5,241 nt of DNA from an uncultured Eubacteriales bacterium (GTDB lineage Bacteria; Bacillota; Clostridia; Oscillospirales; CAG-272). The notes beneath the pieces are model-generated. The model was not told where the DNA came from and made no database searches. It worked only from the letters and a program-made list of their open reading frames with translations. The DNA lies in NCBI GenBank assembly GCA_934477985.1, contig CAKSOR010000218.1, forward strand, positions 1 to 5,241. The letters run 5' to 3'. The position numbers and the translations under genes are program-made. Each line of letters begins with the position of its first letter. Position 1 is the first letter of the stretch. This document shows positions 1 through 5,241 of the stretch, piece by piece.

Positions 1-370
1 GGTAGCTGTAGACTCTGCCGTCGGTCAGCTTCACTTCGCTGACATAGGCGGTGCAGCCCTCAAGCTTCATCTTTGACGGCACTCTGCCGTTGAAAAGGAG
101 ACTTTGCTTCTCGTTCATGTCCTCGTCGGTGTAGACGAAGGAGTGCCAGTTGTGGCGGCTGTCCGGCTCGTCGAACGGCAGCGCCGAGAAGCGGTATTTG
201 AATGTGAAACTCTCGAGTTTCACCGATAGGTCGCGGGTTATGTCAATCCGCATCATCGCGCTGGTCTCGTCGGATTTGTAGAGAGTCACCGCCAGGACCG
301 ACGCCGGACTTCTTCCCGATTTTAAGTGCGGAATGGGGAAGCTGATCCCGGAATTTTTGGTTTCGTCCAT
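1..370 (-). CDS. Hypothetical protein, 3' end cut off by window edge
   Basis: An open frame of 123 codons starts with ATG at 370 and runs without a stop to base 1, so the C-terminus is missing. The start is backed by a strong Shine-Dalgarno site (AAGGGGG at 378-384, 7-base spacer) that overlaps the stop codon of the preceding lipoprotein gene; the gap between the two genes is only 13 bases, so it is most likely the fourth gene of the operon. The visible protein has no signal peptide, lipobox or membrane segment, and is rich in alternating hydrophobic/polar stretches (for example VLAVTLYKS, KLESFTFKYRFSAL, YVSEVKLTDGRVYSY) that suggest a beta-sandwich fold. The layout loosely recalls small clostridial proteins with a beta-sandwich ending in a 'V-x-x-x-DG' strand, but I cannot name a family. 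Function unknown; only the reading frame and operon position are well supported. Confidence 0.75.
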   Translation of the reverse strand, partial: MDETKNSGISFPIPHLKSGRSPASVLAVTLYKSDETSAMMRIDITRDLSVKLESFTFKYRFSALPFDEPDSRHNWHSFVYTDEDMNEKQSLLFNGRVPSKMKLEGCTAYVSEVKLTDGRVYSY

Positions 371-383
371 GAAATTTCCCCCT

Positions 384-1499
384 TCAGGATATTTTCTCGG
401 ACGGTATCAGCGGGATATCGTCGATCGGGTGGTCGGTCGGAAGGTAGTTCGCCGTGTCCTTGTTCTGGAAGTGCCACCACTCGGAATTTATGTAGGTGAA
501 GCCGCACGCCAACATTACATTTGTCATGTAGTTCATGTTCGCGCGTGCCGTCTCTGACATGACCTCACTCGAACGCGCCGATTCCTCGGTGAAGGTGTGC
601 ATCGGGGTCGGCATCTCGAGCTCGTTGCCGTCCTTGTCTATAAGCGACATGTCGATCGCCGTGCCGCGGTCGTGCACTCCGCCGAAGCCGCGCTTCGGGT
701 CGGCGACCCACTTGTGGACGCGCACGACATCGAACCAGCGCTGCTGAACGCTCGTCGGACGGTAGGCGTCGTAGATGACGATCGTGTAGCCGTCGCGGCG
801 GAAGCGCTCGATGGCTTTTTTGAGCATCAGCACGGTGTCGTACTGGAGCATGCAGAGATTGCGGGTGTAGAAGGGCTCTTTGATCGTCGTGTCGTTTGTC
901 GAGAGCTTCATCGAGACCTTGACGTCGTACTGCGAGAGGTCGACGCCCTCGTTCGACGGGTTCGTCGAGTAGTAGACTTTCATGTATTTGCTGACGTCGA
1001 CAAGATGCGAATAGGCGTCGACGTACTCGCCTGAGAGATTGCGCGCCTTGCCGTACTCGATCGGGAGCTCGGCGTAGACCGCGCCGCCGTCGTTTATCGC
1101 CTTCAGAAAGCCCTCGTTAGTGTAACCTAACTCCTCGCCGTTCAGCGTGACCTTCATCCAGTCGGGGTCGTCGGTCTCGGTCAGTGTGACGACCTTGCCG
1201 GTCGCGACCGATTTCGTAGGGCTGTTCGAGCCGATCTGAGGGTAGACCGACATCTTTTCGACCGTCTTCATCTGGAAGCTGCGGTCGTTGCCGGTGTAGT
1301 TCGGGTATTTCTGGGTCTTCGCCGGCGCGGGCTCGGAGAGCTCGCCGAAGTCGAACGCCTCGGACGGGAACTCGATGCCGAGGCTCTTCTGCACGTCGAA
1401 CGACGCCAGCGCGCCGCTCTCGACGAAGTACATCGAGTTGCAGGCGGTGAGGTTCAGCGCGAGTAAAAGCGCTGTGAACGTGATTATTTTTTTGTTCAA
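384..1499 (-). CDS. Lipoprotein with SH3-like domain and VanX-type D-Ala-D-Ala dipeptidase (peptidase M15D) domain
   Basis: A 371-residue secreted zinc peptidase, predicted to sit on the outer face of the membrane. Residues 1-20 form a lipoprotein signal peptide (KK, hydrophobic core, lipobox L-T-A-C with Cys20). A low-complexity linker follows, then a bacterial SH3-like stretch at about 78-135 (ATGKVVTLTE, DWMKV, LGYTNEGFL). The C-terminal domain (about 160-360) carries the M15D signatures: Y-D-A-Y-R-P with Arg247, H276-D-R-G-T-A-I-D283 as two zinc ligands, and E340-W-W-H343 supplying the general base and third zinc ligand. The usual Ser two residues before the first His is Gly274 here. Classical VanX/DdpX enzymes are about 200 residues, cytoplasmic and single-domain, so this is a larger exported relative; it could cleave D-Ala-D-Ala or another peptidoglycan-derived dipeptide. 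The start is TTG, overlapping the TGA stop of the upstream gene by four bases. Family assignment is firm; substrate is inference. Confidence 0.9.
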   Translation of the reverse strand: MNKKIITFTALLLALNLTACNSMYFVESGALASFDVQKSLGIEFPSEAFDFGELSEPAPAKTQKYPNYTGNDRSFQMKTVEKMSVYPQIGSNSPTKSVATGKVVTLTETDDPDWMKVTLNGEELGYTNEGFLKAINDGGAVYAELPIEYGKARNLSGEYVDAYSHLVDVSKYMKVYYSTNPSNEGVDLSQYDVKVSMKLSTNDTTIKEPFYTRNLCMLQYDTVLMLKKAIERFRRDGYTIVIYDAYRPTSVQQRWFDVVRVHKWVADPKRGFGGVHDRGTAIDMSLIDKDGNELEMPTPMHTFTEESARSSEVMSETARANMNYMTNVMLACGFTYINSEWWHFQNKDTANYLPTDHPIDDIPLIPSEKIS

Positions 1500-2557
1500 T
1501 CGATCACTTCCTTGATTCGCTCATCAGAGCCGATGAGATTCCGGAGGTTCCGCTCGGCGATCTCGACTATCACGTAGTCGGCTTTTGAGGTCCCGAGCAG
1601 ATCGAGCCGGAAGGGGTTCGCGCGCTCGAATTGCGTCTCGCTGAACGTTGAGGAGACGAGACCGAGCAGCGCGTTGCAGAAGGAGTCGCGGAAGACCAGC
1701 GCCTTGCCGTGACCGCCGCCGCGCGAGGTTATGACCATGTCCATCGGGGTCGAAAACGCCGAGGTGTAGATGAAACTGTCTGAGAAATCGGCGGTCATGA
1801 CGCTTTCGGTCAGAGTCTGACCGGGGTAGAGGAGGGTGTTGAGGTCGCCCTGAATGGCTTCCCCGACCCGACCGACCGTGTTTGTGTCAAACATCTGAAC
1901 GCCGAGCTTGTCAGCGGTCAGGGCGAACGCCAGCTCCGCGCCGTCGGGAGTCCAGTGGGTGTCGGTCTTGTAGTAGATTTTTTCGGATTTCGCCGCGGTA
2001 AGGGCTTCGCGCGGGTCGGAATATGTCACTCCGCGCTCGTCGAGAGCGGCGAGGAGACGGTCGAGGTCGGTCGTCTTCGCCCTCATGTAGCGCGACGGCA
2101 TATTCTCGGGGAAGATCGTGTTCTTGTCGGGCGCGGGGAGGAAACAGAACTTCGCGCCGTGCTCGTTTGCGTAGGTCTGAAGCGCCAGCAGCGAATCGGC
2201 GGCTTTAGCTATTTCCTCGTCGGTCATCGGATTGAGACCTGTGTAGGCGTCGATCGTGTCGGCGAAGAAGAGATAGCCGTTTTTGCCGACGACAACCTGA
2301 TCGTTGCCTTCGTGAAGCAGATTGACGCGGAGAGCCGACCAGGCGTCAACGACATATCTTCTGTATGCGAAGGCGCGCGAGAAATATTCCTCGTACTCGT
2401 TTCCGAAATTGCGGTTGACGCCGGTTTCGGTGATGAGCCGCGGCTTTTCGATTCCGCCCTCGGTGATGACCGACGAGCCGGTTATGAGCGTTCCGAGCGA
2501 GAAAAACGCGCAGACCGCGAAGAAAAGTATGCAGACGATAAGTTTTACGGTTCTCAT
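1496..2557 (-). CDS. Membrane-anchored SGNH/AlgX-AlgJ-like (DHHW family) acyltransferase partner
   Basis: A 353-residue protein with one N-terminal hydrophobic segment (about 5-26), read as a signal anchor leaving the rest outside the membrane. The AlgX/AlgJ/DHHW hallmarks are in order: GKNGYLFF (about 91-98), PAPDKNTIFPENMP (141-154), KTDTHWTPDG (197-206) with the Asp199-x-His201 pair, and VFRDSF (288-293) whose Ser292 is the expected nucleophile. In AlgX, AlgJ and PatB-type systems such proteins accept an acyl group from an MBOAT partner and place it on an extracytoplasmic polysaccharide or peptidoglycan; here the MBOAT gene lies directly upstream with a single base between them. All three catalytic residues are present, so it is probably active. 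The ATG at 2557 has no clear Shine-Dalgarno site, so translation is probably coupled to the MBOAT stop. Polymer and acyl group cannot be read from the sequence. Confidence 0.9.
   Translation of the reverse strand: MRTVKLIVCILFFAVCAFFSLGTLITGSSVITEGGIEKPRLITETGVNRNFGNEYEEYFSRAFAYRRYVVDAWSALRVNLLHEGNDQVVVGKNGYLFFADTIDAYTGLNPMTDEEIAKAADSLLALQTYANEHGAKFCFLPAPDKNTIFPENMPSRYMRAKTTDLDRLLAALDERGVTYSDPREALTAAKSEKIYYKTDTHWTPDGAELAFALTADKLGVQMFDTNTVGRVGEAIQGDLNTLLYPGQTLTESVMTADFSDSFIYTSAFSTPMDMVITSRGGGHGKALVFRDSFCNALLGLVSSTFSETQFERANPFRLDLLGTSKADYVIVEIAERNLRNLIGSDERIKEVID
1507..1513 (-). promoter_or_regulatory. Ribosome binding site that fixes the TTG start of the lipoprotein gene
   Basis: AAGGAAG lies inside the last codons of the upstream SGNH gene, 7 bases before the TTG at 1499. 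The TTG and the upstream TGA share bases in the sequence TTGA. The next in-frame ATG (residue 23) would lie beyond the lipobox Cys20 and remove the signal peptide, so the TTG is the sensible start. Confidence 0.75.
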
Positions 2558-2558
2558 A

Positions 2559-3956
2559 TCAGAAAATGTAGTAGATGAACGGATTGAACGAGCCCGCCGC
2601 GAGCGACATCACGCAGAGGACTAAGAGCGGAAGGCAGGCGATATAGCTTAAAGCGTCGAGCGCGGGGAGTTTATCGGCGAGCTTTTTAACCTTCGGCGTC
2701 AGCGGAAAGGAGAGGAGCAGTCCGGCGGCGACCATGATCACGACAAACGGCGAGAAGAGCTGTAAGGCGTCGGCGGGGTTTCCGGTGAAGGCGAACATTC
2801 TGCCGATGTACTTAAGCGCCGCGCCGATGCTCTTTGAGTTGAAGACGATGAAGCCGAGCATCACGGTGAGCAGCGTGTAGAGCCGGAGCAGCGGTCGGAA
2901 AACGCGCTTTTCGGCTAACCTCCCGAGCCCGGTCAGCTGCTCGAACATCATAAGAAGTCCGTGCCACATGCCCCAGAGGATGTAGGTGAAGTTCGCGCCG
3001 TGCCAGAGTCCGGTCAGGAAGAAGACGGTCAGGCGGTTCAATATCGTGCGGGCTTTGCCTTTGCGGTTTCCGCCGAGCGGAAAGTAGACGTATTCGCGGA
3101 ACCAGGAGGTCAGCGAGATGTGCCAGCGCTTCCAGAAGTCGCGGATTGTGATCGCCGAGTAGGGGTAATTGAAGTTCTCGCAGAGGTCGAAGCCGAACAT
3201 TTTGGCGAGTCCGATCGCCATGTCAGAGTAGCCCGAGAAGTCGAAATAGAGTTGCAGGCAGTAGCAGACCGCGCCCGAAAAGCAGAGGAGCGACGAGGGA
3301 TTTTCGGCGTCAAACGCAGCGGCGGCGACAATCGCGGCGCTGTTTGAGATCAGAACCTTTTTCGAGAGTCCGAGCGTGAAGCGGCGGATTCCGTCGGTGA
3401 GTTTGTCCAGCGTCAGAGAGCGGACCGCGAGCTGTTCCCTGATGTCGCCGTACTTTACGATCGGTCCGGCGATGAGCTGCGGGAAGAAGGAGATGTAGAG
3501 GAAGAGGTCGGCGAAGTTCTTCTGCACCCCGACTTTGCCGCTGTAAACGTCGGCGACATATGACAATATCTGGAAGGTGTAGAACGAGATTCCGACCGGA
3601 ATCGTGAAGCCCGGGACGGGGATCGCGAGCCCGAACGAGGAGTTCGCGACTCCGACGAGCCAGGGGACGTACTTGAAGAAGCAGAGCGCCGCGAGGTCAA
3701 CCGCGATCGCCGCCGTGCAGACGGCTTTTCGTTTATTGCCCGACAACGGGGCTAAGATCCGCGCGGCGAAGTAGTTGAGCGTGACCGACGCGATCATTAT
3801 GACTATGTAGACCGGCTCGCCGTAAGCGTAGAACAGCAGACTCGCGACCGACAGCAGGGCGTTCTTCACGCGCATGAAGCGGTCTGGGATGAGCGTGTGG
3901 AGGATAAAGACAGCCGGGAGAAAGATGAAAAGGAAGACGGTTGACGAAAATACCAT
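2559..3956 (-). CDS. MBOAT-family membrane O-acyltransferase (AlgI/PatA/DltB-like)
   Basis: A 465-residue polytopic membrane protein of usual length for the AlgI-type MBOAT group. It begins with the family-typical MVFSSTVFLFIFLP, and hydrophobic segments run throughout (for example 5-24, 33-66, 76-100, 118-140, 355-372, 403-417, 437-453). Signature regions are YFDFSGYSDMAIGLAKMFG (237-255), RDFWKRWHISLTSWFREYVY (272-291), PLGGNRKG (293-300) and GLWHGANFTYILWGMWHG (316-333), with His319 the expected catalytic histidine and His332 the second conserved one. Members move acyl groups from a cytoplasmic donor across the membrane to a partner acting outside; the partner is the SGNH gene immediately downstream. 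It is the first gene of the operon: the ATG at 3956 has an AGAGGT site 5 bases upstream and a promoter just beyond. No dltA, dltC or alginate gene is adjacent, so D-alanylation of teichoic acid and alginate acetylation are not supported; acetylation of a wall or exopolysaccharide is the default inference. Confidence 0.95.
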   Translation of the reverse strand: MVFSSTVFLFIFLPAVFILHTLIPDRFMRVKNALLSVASLLFYAYGEPVYIVIMIASVTLNYFAARILAPLSGNKRKAVCTAAIAVDLAALCFFKYVPWLVGVANSSFGLAIPVPGFTIPVGISFYTFQILSYVADVYSGKVGVQKNFADLFLYISFFPQLIAGPIVKYGDIREQLAVRSLTLDKLTDGIRRFTLGLSKKVLISNSAAIVAAAAFDAENPSSLLCFSGAVCYCLQLYFDFSGYSDMAIGLAKMFGFDLCENFNYPYSAITIRDFWKRWHISLTSWFREYVYFPLGGNRKGKARTILNRLTVFFLTGLWHGANFTYILWGMWHGLLMMFEQLTGLGRLAEKRVFRPLLRLYTLLTVMLGFIVFNSKSIGAALKYIGRMFAFTGNPADALQLFSPFVVIMVAAGLLLSFPLTPKVKKLADKLPALDALSYIACLPLLVLCVMSLAAGSFNPFIYYIF

Positions 3957-3987
3957 TTATTACCTCTGCGTGCATGTAATCACATCT

Positions 3988-4016
3988 ATTATATCACAGT
4001 CAGGAAAAAAAAGCAA
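3988..4016 (-). promoter_or_regulatory. Predicted sigma-A-type promoter of the envelope operon
   Basis: Read on the minus strand, the -10 box is a perfect TATAAT (3993 to 3988) preceded by TGA, giving an extended -10. The -35 box is TTGCTT (4016 to 4011; three of six consensus bases), and the spacer is exactly 17 bases. Predicted transcription start is near 3981, giving a leader of about 25 bases that holds only the AGAGGT ribosome site (3962-3967). The eight-T run in the spacer and AT-rich DNA upstream fit a strong constitutive-type promoter. Confidence 0.8.
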
Positions 4017-4057
4017 TAGGCAATTTCAAAAAATTCAGTGCGCGAAAATAAATAATT

Positions 4058-4077
4058 GTTTGAAAAGGTTTGAAAAG
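4058..4077. repeat. Tandem direct repeat, two perfect copies of a 10-bp unit
   Basis: GTTTGAAAAG occurs twice back to back (4058-4067 and 4068-4077). It sits about 42-61 bases upstream of the -35 box of the envelope-operon promoter, one helical turn per copy, a position suited to an activator site or UP-like element. It may equally be chance in AT-rich DNA. Confidence 0.6.
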
Positions 4078-4091
4078 AGGTGAGAAAGTTT

Positions 4092-4149
4092 AAGGAGGGG
4101 CGGGGGAAAACTTTCCTTAAAAGTTTTCCCCTGCCTCTCCTTGTTTTTT
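4092..4149 (+). terminator. Long GC-rich hairpin after rpe, followed by a T-tract on the plus strand
   Basis: Bases 4092-4114 pair with 4120-4142 around a 5-base loop (CCTTA). This gives 23 paired positions, 21 Watson-Crick and two G-T wobbles (4102:4132 and 4098:4136) in the plus-strand reading. It is followed by GTTTTTTA on the plus strand, the classic shape of an intrinsic terminator in that direction. For minus-strand rpe transcripts the hairpin starts 5 bases after the stop codon, but its two wobbles become C-A mismatches and the downstream tract is only TTAAACTTT, so termination that way would rest on stem strength. It is probably the rpe terminator in function or a bidirectional one; the strand given is that of the better sequence match. 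Confidence 0.7.
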
Positions 4150-4801
4150 ATTCGCAAGCCTTGCGGAGTGCCTGCATAGCCTCAGCCGGGTCGCTTGCCT
4201 TGAATACAGACGAGCCGGCGACGAAAACGCGCGCTCCGGCGTCGTAGGCGGTGCGGATTGTCGCCGGGGTGATTCCACCGTCGACTTCGATGTCTATGTT
4301 GCAGCCCTTTGCCTTGATCATGGCGTCGACGGCGCGGACGCTCTCCATCGTCTCGGGGATGAAGGACTGACCGCCGAAACCGGGTTCGACCGTCATGACG
4401 AGCACCATGTCGACGTAAGCGAGCAGGGGTTCGAGGACGAAGGCTGGGGTGGCGGGTTTTATCGAGATCGAGGGGCGACAGCCGGCGGCGCGGATTTTCT
4501 TGAGCACCTCGAGCTGATTCGAGCAGCTCTCGTAGTGGATCGTGATGATGTCAGCGCCGGCTTTTGCGAAGTCTTCGATATAGCGGTCGGGGTTAGTGAT
4601 CATCAGGTGGACGTCGAATGTGAGGGCGGACTTGCGGCGGATCGAGTTGATTACGCCGGCTCCGAAGCTGATGTTGGGGACGAAGACGCCGTCCATGACG
4701 TCGAGGTGGAGCATGTCGGCACCGCCGTTTTCGACCATCTGAACCTGCTCGCCGAGACGGGAGAAATCGGCGGCTAAGACCGAGGGGGAGATTTTGATCA
4801 T
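4148..4801 (-). CDS. rpe: Ribulose-phosphate 3-epimerase
   Basis: A complete 217-residue TIM-barrel enzyme, normal length for the family, that interconverts D-ribulose 5-phosphate and D-xylulose 5-phosphate in the non-oxidative pentose phosphate pathway (cytoplasm). Visible signatures: ISPSVLAADF at the N-terminus, HLDVMDGVFVPN (His32 and Asp34, metal site), FDVHLMI with His65, VMTVEPGFGGQSF (135-147; phosphate and substrate loop), EVDGGI with Asp174 (metal ligand and acid/base), and VAGSSVF (194-200; phosphate binding). All expected metal ligands are present, so it should be active. The ATG at 4801 has an AAGGAAG site 8 bases upstream. The upstream neighbour is ispF, separated by 168 bases; the downstream hairpin separates it from the envelope operon. 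Nothing suggests a functional tie to the acyltransferase genes. Confidence 0.98.
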   Translation of the reverse strand: MIKISPSVLAADFSRLGEQVQMVENGGADMLHLDVMDGVFVPNISFGAGVINSIRRKSALTFDVHLMITNPDRYIEDFAKAGADIITIHYESCSNQLEVLKKIRAAGCRPSISIKPATPAFVLEPLLAYVDMVLVMTVEPGFGGQSFIPETMESVRAVDAMIKAKGCNIDIEVDGGITPATIRTAYDAGARVFVAGSSVFKASDPAEAMQALRKACE

Positions 4802-4830
4802 TTTACTTTCTTCCTTATATTTTGAGATAA

Positions 4831-4848
4831 AGCCGGAACGCTCCGGCT
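4831..4848 (-). promoter_or_regulatory. Small perfect stem-loop in the rpe leader
   Basis: AGCCGGA (4831-4837) pairs with TCCGGCT (4842-4848) around a four-base loop, a 7-bp GC-rich stem lying about 15 bases upstream of the rpe ribosome site. On the minus strand it is followed by TTATCTC, too poor in T for a good terminator. A -10-like CATAAT (4864 to 4859) sits just before it but without a recognisable -35, so if rpe has its own promoter the stem would lie at the very 5' end of the message, where it could protect the RNA. The rest of the 4802-4969 gap holds no gene I can support. Confidence 0.35.
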
Positions 4849-4903
4849 GAATTTACATATTATGGTAACAGAACGACGACGCGACGGCGGAGAAGGAATT
4901 TTT

Positions 4904-4930
4904 GAAAAAAGAGGAATTCAGTGAGATTCC
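4904..4930 (-). terminator. Weak candidate terminator after ispF
   Basis: On the minus strand GGAAT (4930 to 4926) can pair with ATTCC (4917 to 4913), followed directly by TCTTTTTTC. The T-run is good but the stem is only 5 bp with an 8-base loop, so the call is tentative. It lies about 40 bases past the ispF stop and would partly separate ispF from rpe. Confidence 0.3.
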
Positions 4931-4969
4931 GACCCGGAGCGCCGTGCCGATAGGATCTTGCGAGGCGGG

Positions 4970-5241
4970 TCAATCGCGGCAGATGAGGGCGACAGCCTGA
5001 GCCGCGATCCCCTCGCATGAGCCGGTGAAGCCGAGTTTTTCCTCGGTGGTCGCCTTTATGCTGATCTGAGAAACGCTGATTCCGAGGGCGTTTGCGATAT
5101 TTTCGCGCATTTTTTCGATGTAGGGCGCGAGCTTTGGTTTCTGGGCGACGATTGTCGAGTCGATATTTCCGATCGACCAGCCGTTCCCGGCGATTGTTTT
5201 CATGACTATTCCGGCGAGTTTCAGATATTCGGCGTTTTTGA
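4970..5241 (-). CDS. ispF: 2-C-methyl-D-erythritol 2,4-cyclodiphosphate synthase, 5' end cut off by window edge
   Basis: The C-terminal 89 residues of IspF, which cyclises CDP-methylerythritol 2-phosphate to the 2,4-cyclodiphosphate with release of CMP in the MEP isoprenoid pathway. The frame is open to the right window edge (codons from 5239 downward, KNAEYLKLAGIV before the internal Met at 5203), so that Met is not the start; family length is about 155-160 residues, so roughly 70 lie outside. Matching motifs are WSIGNIDSTIVAQKPKLAP, then MRENIANALG, and KATTEEKLGFTG, the conserved nucleotide- and metal-binding C-terminal segment. Where many homologues read G-R-G-E-G after GFT, this one reads G-S-C-E-G, a mild departure at the trimer-cavity loop. 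The N-terminal D-x-H metal site cannot be seen. It ends with TGA at 4972-4970. Confidence 0.95.
   Translation of the reverse strand, partial: KNAEYLKLAGIVMKTIAGNGWSIGNIDSTIVAQKPKLAPYIEKMRENIANALGISVSQISIKATTEEKLGFTGSCEGIAAQAVALICRD

Noticed and set aside
597..1034. Plus-strand open frame of 145 codons opposite the lipoprotein gene
   Set aside because: It lies wholly opposite a gene with clear family motifs, is full of V/R/D/A residues typical of reversed GC-rich codons, and has no domain or ribosome site.
384..1499. Vancomycin-resistance VanX gene
   Set aside because: There is no vanH, vanA-type ligase or vanRS nearby, and the protein is an exported lipoprotein, so it could not clear the cytoplasmic D-Ala-D-Ala pool.
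1955..2578. Plus-strand open frame of 207 codons opposite the SGNH gene
   Set aside because: Antisense shadow: composition is dominated by R, E, V and G with no recognisable motif, while the minus strand carries complete SGNH signatures.
1496..3956. dlt (teichoic acid D-alanylation) or alginate acetylation operon
   Set aside because: No dltA/dltC or alginate genes are present, and the SGNH partner shows AlgX/DHHW signatures (DTHW, RDSF) without other support for DltD.
3874..4083. Plus-strand open frame of 69 codons crossing the operon promoter
   Set aside because: It overlaps the MBOAT 5' end and promoter, and the tail is lysine/asparagine-rich read-through of AT-rich DNA; no ribosome site.
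4091..4098. Perfect TAAGGAGG on the plus strand
   Set aside because: It is the base of the hairpin stem and no start codon lies within a usable distance downstream.

Overview
The window reads like chromosomal DNA of a low-to-moderate GC Gram-positive bacterium, most likely an uncultured gut-type Clostridia (Oscillospirales-like). This is inferred from GC-rich codon use inside the genes, AT-rich intergenic DNA, strong purine Shine-Dalgarno sites (AAGGAAG, AGAGGT, AAGGGGG), a lipobox-type lipoprotein and an extended -10 sigma-A-like promoter. The taxonomic call is an inference, not a proof. Every gene I can support lies on the minus strand, so transcription runs from high to low coordinates.

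Right side (5241 to 4148), housekeeping metabolism: the C-terminal part of ispF (MEP isoprenoid pathway, cut by the window edge), then a 168-base gap, then a complete rpe (ribulose-phosphate 3-epimerase). A very long GC-rich hairpin (23 paired positions) begins five bases after the rpe stop.

Middle (about 3957 to 4147): an AT-rich intergenic region with the hairpin, a tandem 10-bp repeat and a convincing minus-strand promoter (TTGCTT, 17-bp spacer, TGA-TATAAT). This promoter starts a new transcription unit.

Left side (3956 to 1): a tightly packed four-gene operon. It contains an MBOAT membrane O-acyltransferase (AlgI/PatA/DltB-like), a membrane-anchored SGNH/AlgX-AlgJ-type protein (1-base gap), a lipoprotein carrying an SH3-like domain and a VanX-type D-Ala-D-Ala dipeptidase domain (4-base overlap, TTG start), and an unrecognised cytoplasmic-looking protein that runs off the left edge (13-base gap). 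The first two genes form the standard two-component machine that carries acyl groups across the membrane and transfers them onto an extracytoplasmic polymer. The third places a putative peptidase on the same outer face. I therefore read this as a cell-envelope modification operon; the polymer, the acyl group and the link between the two activities are unknown. This is the most interesting part of the window.
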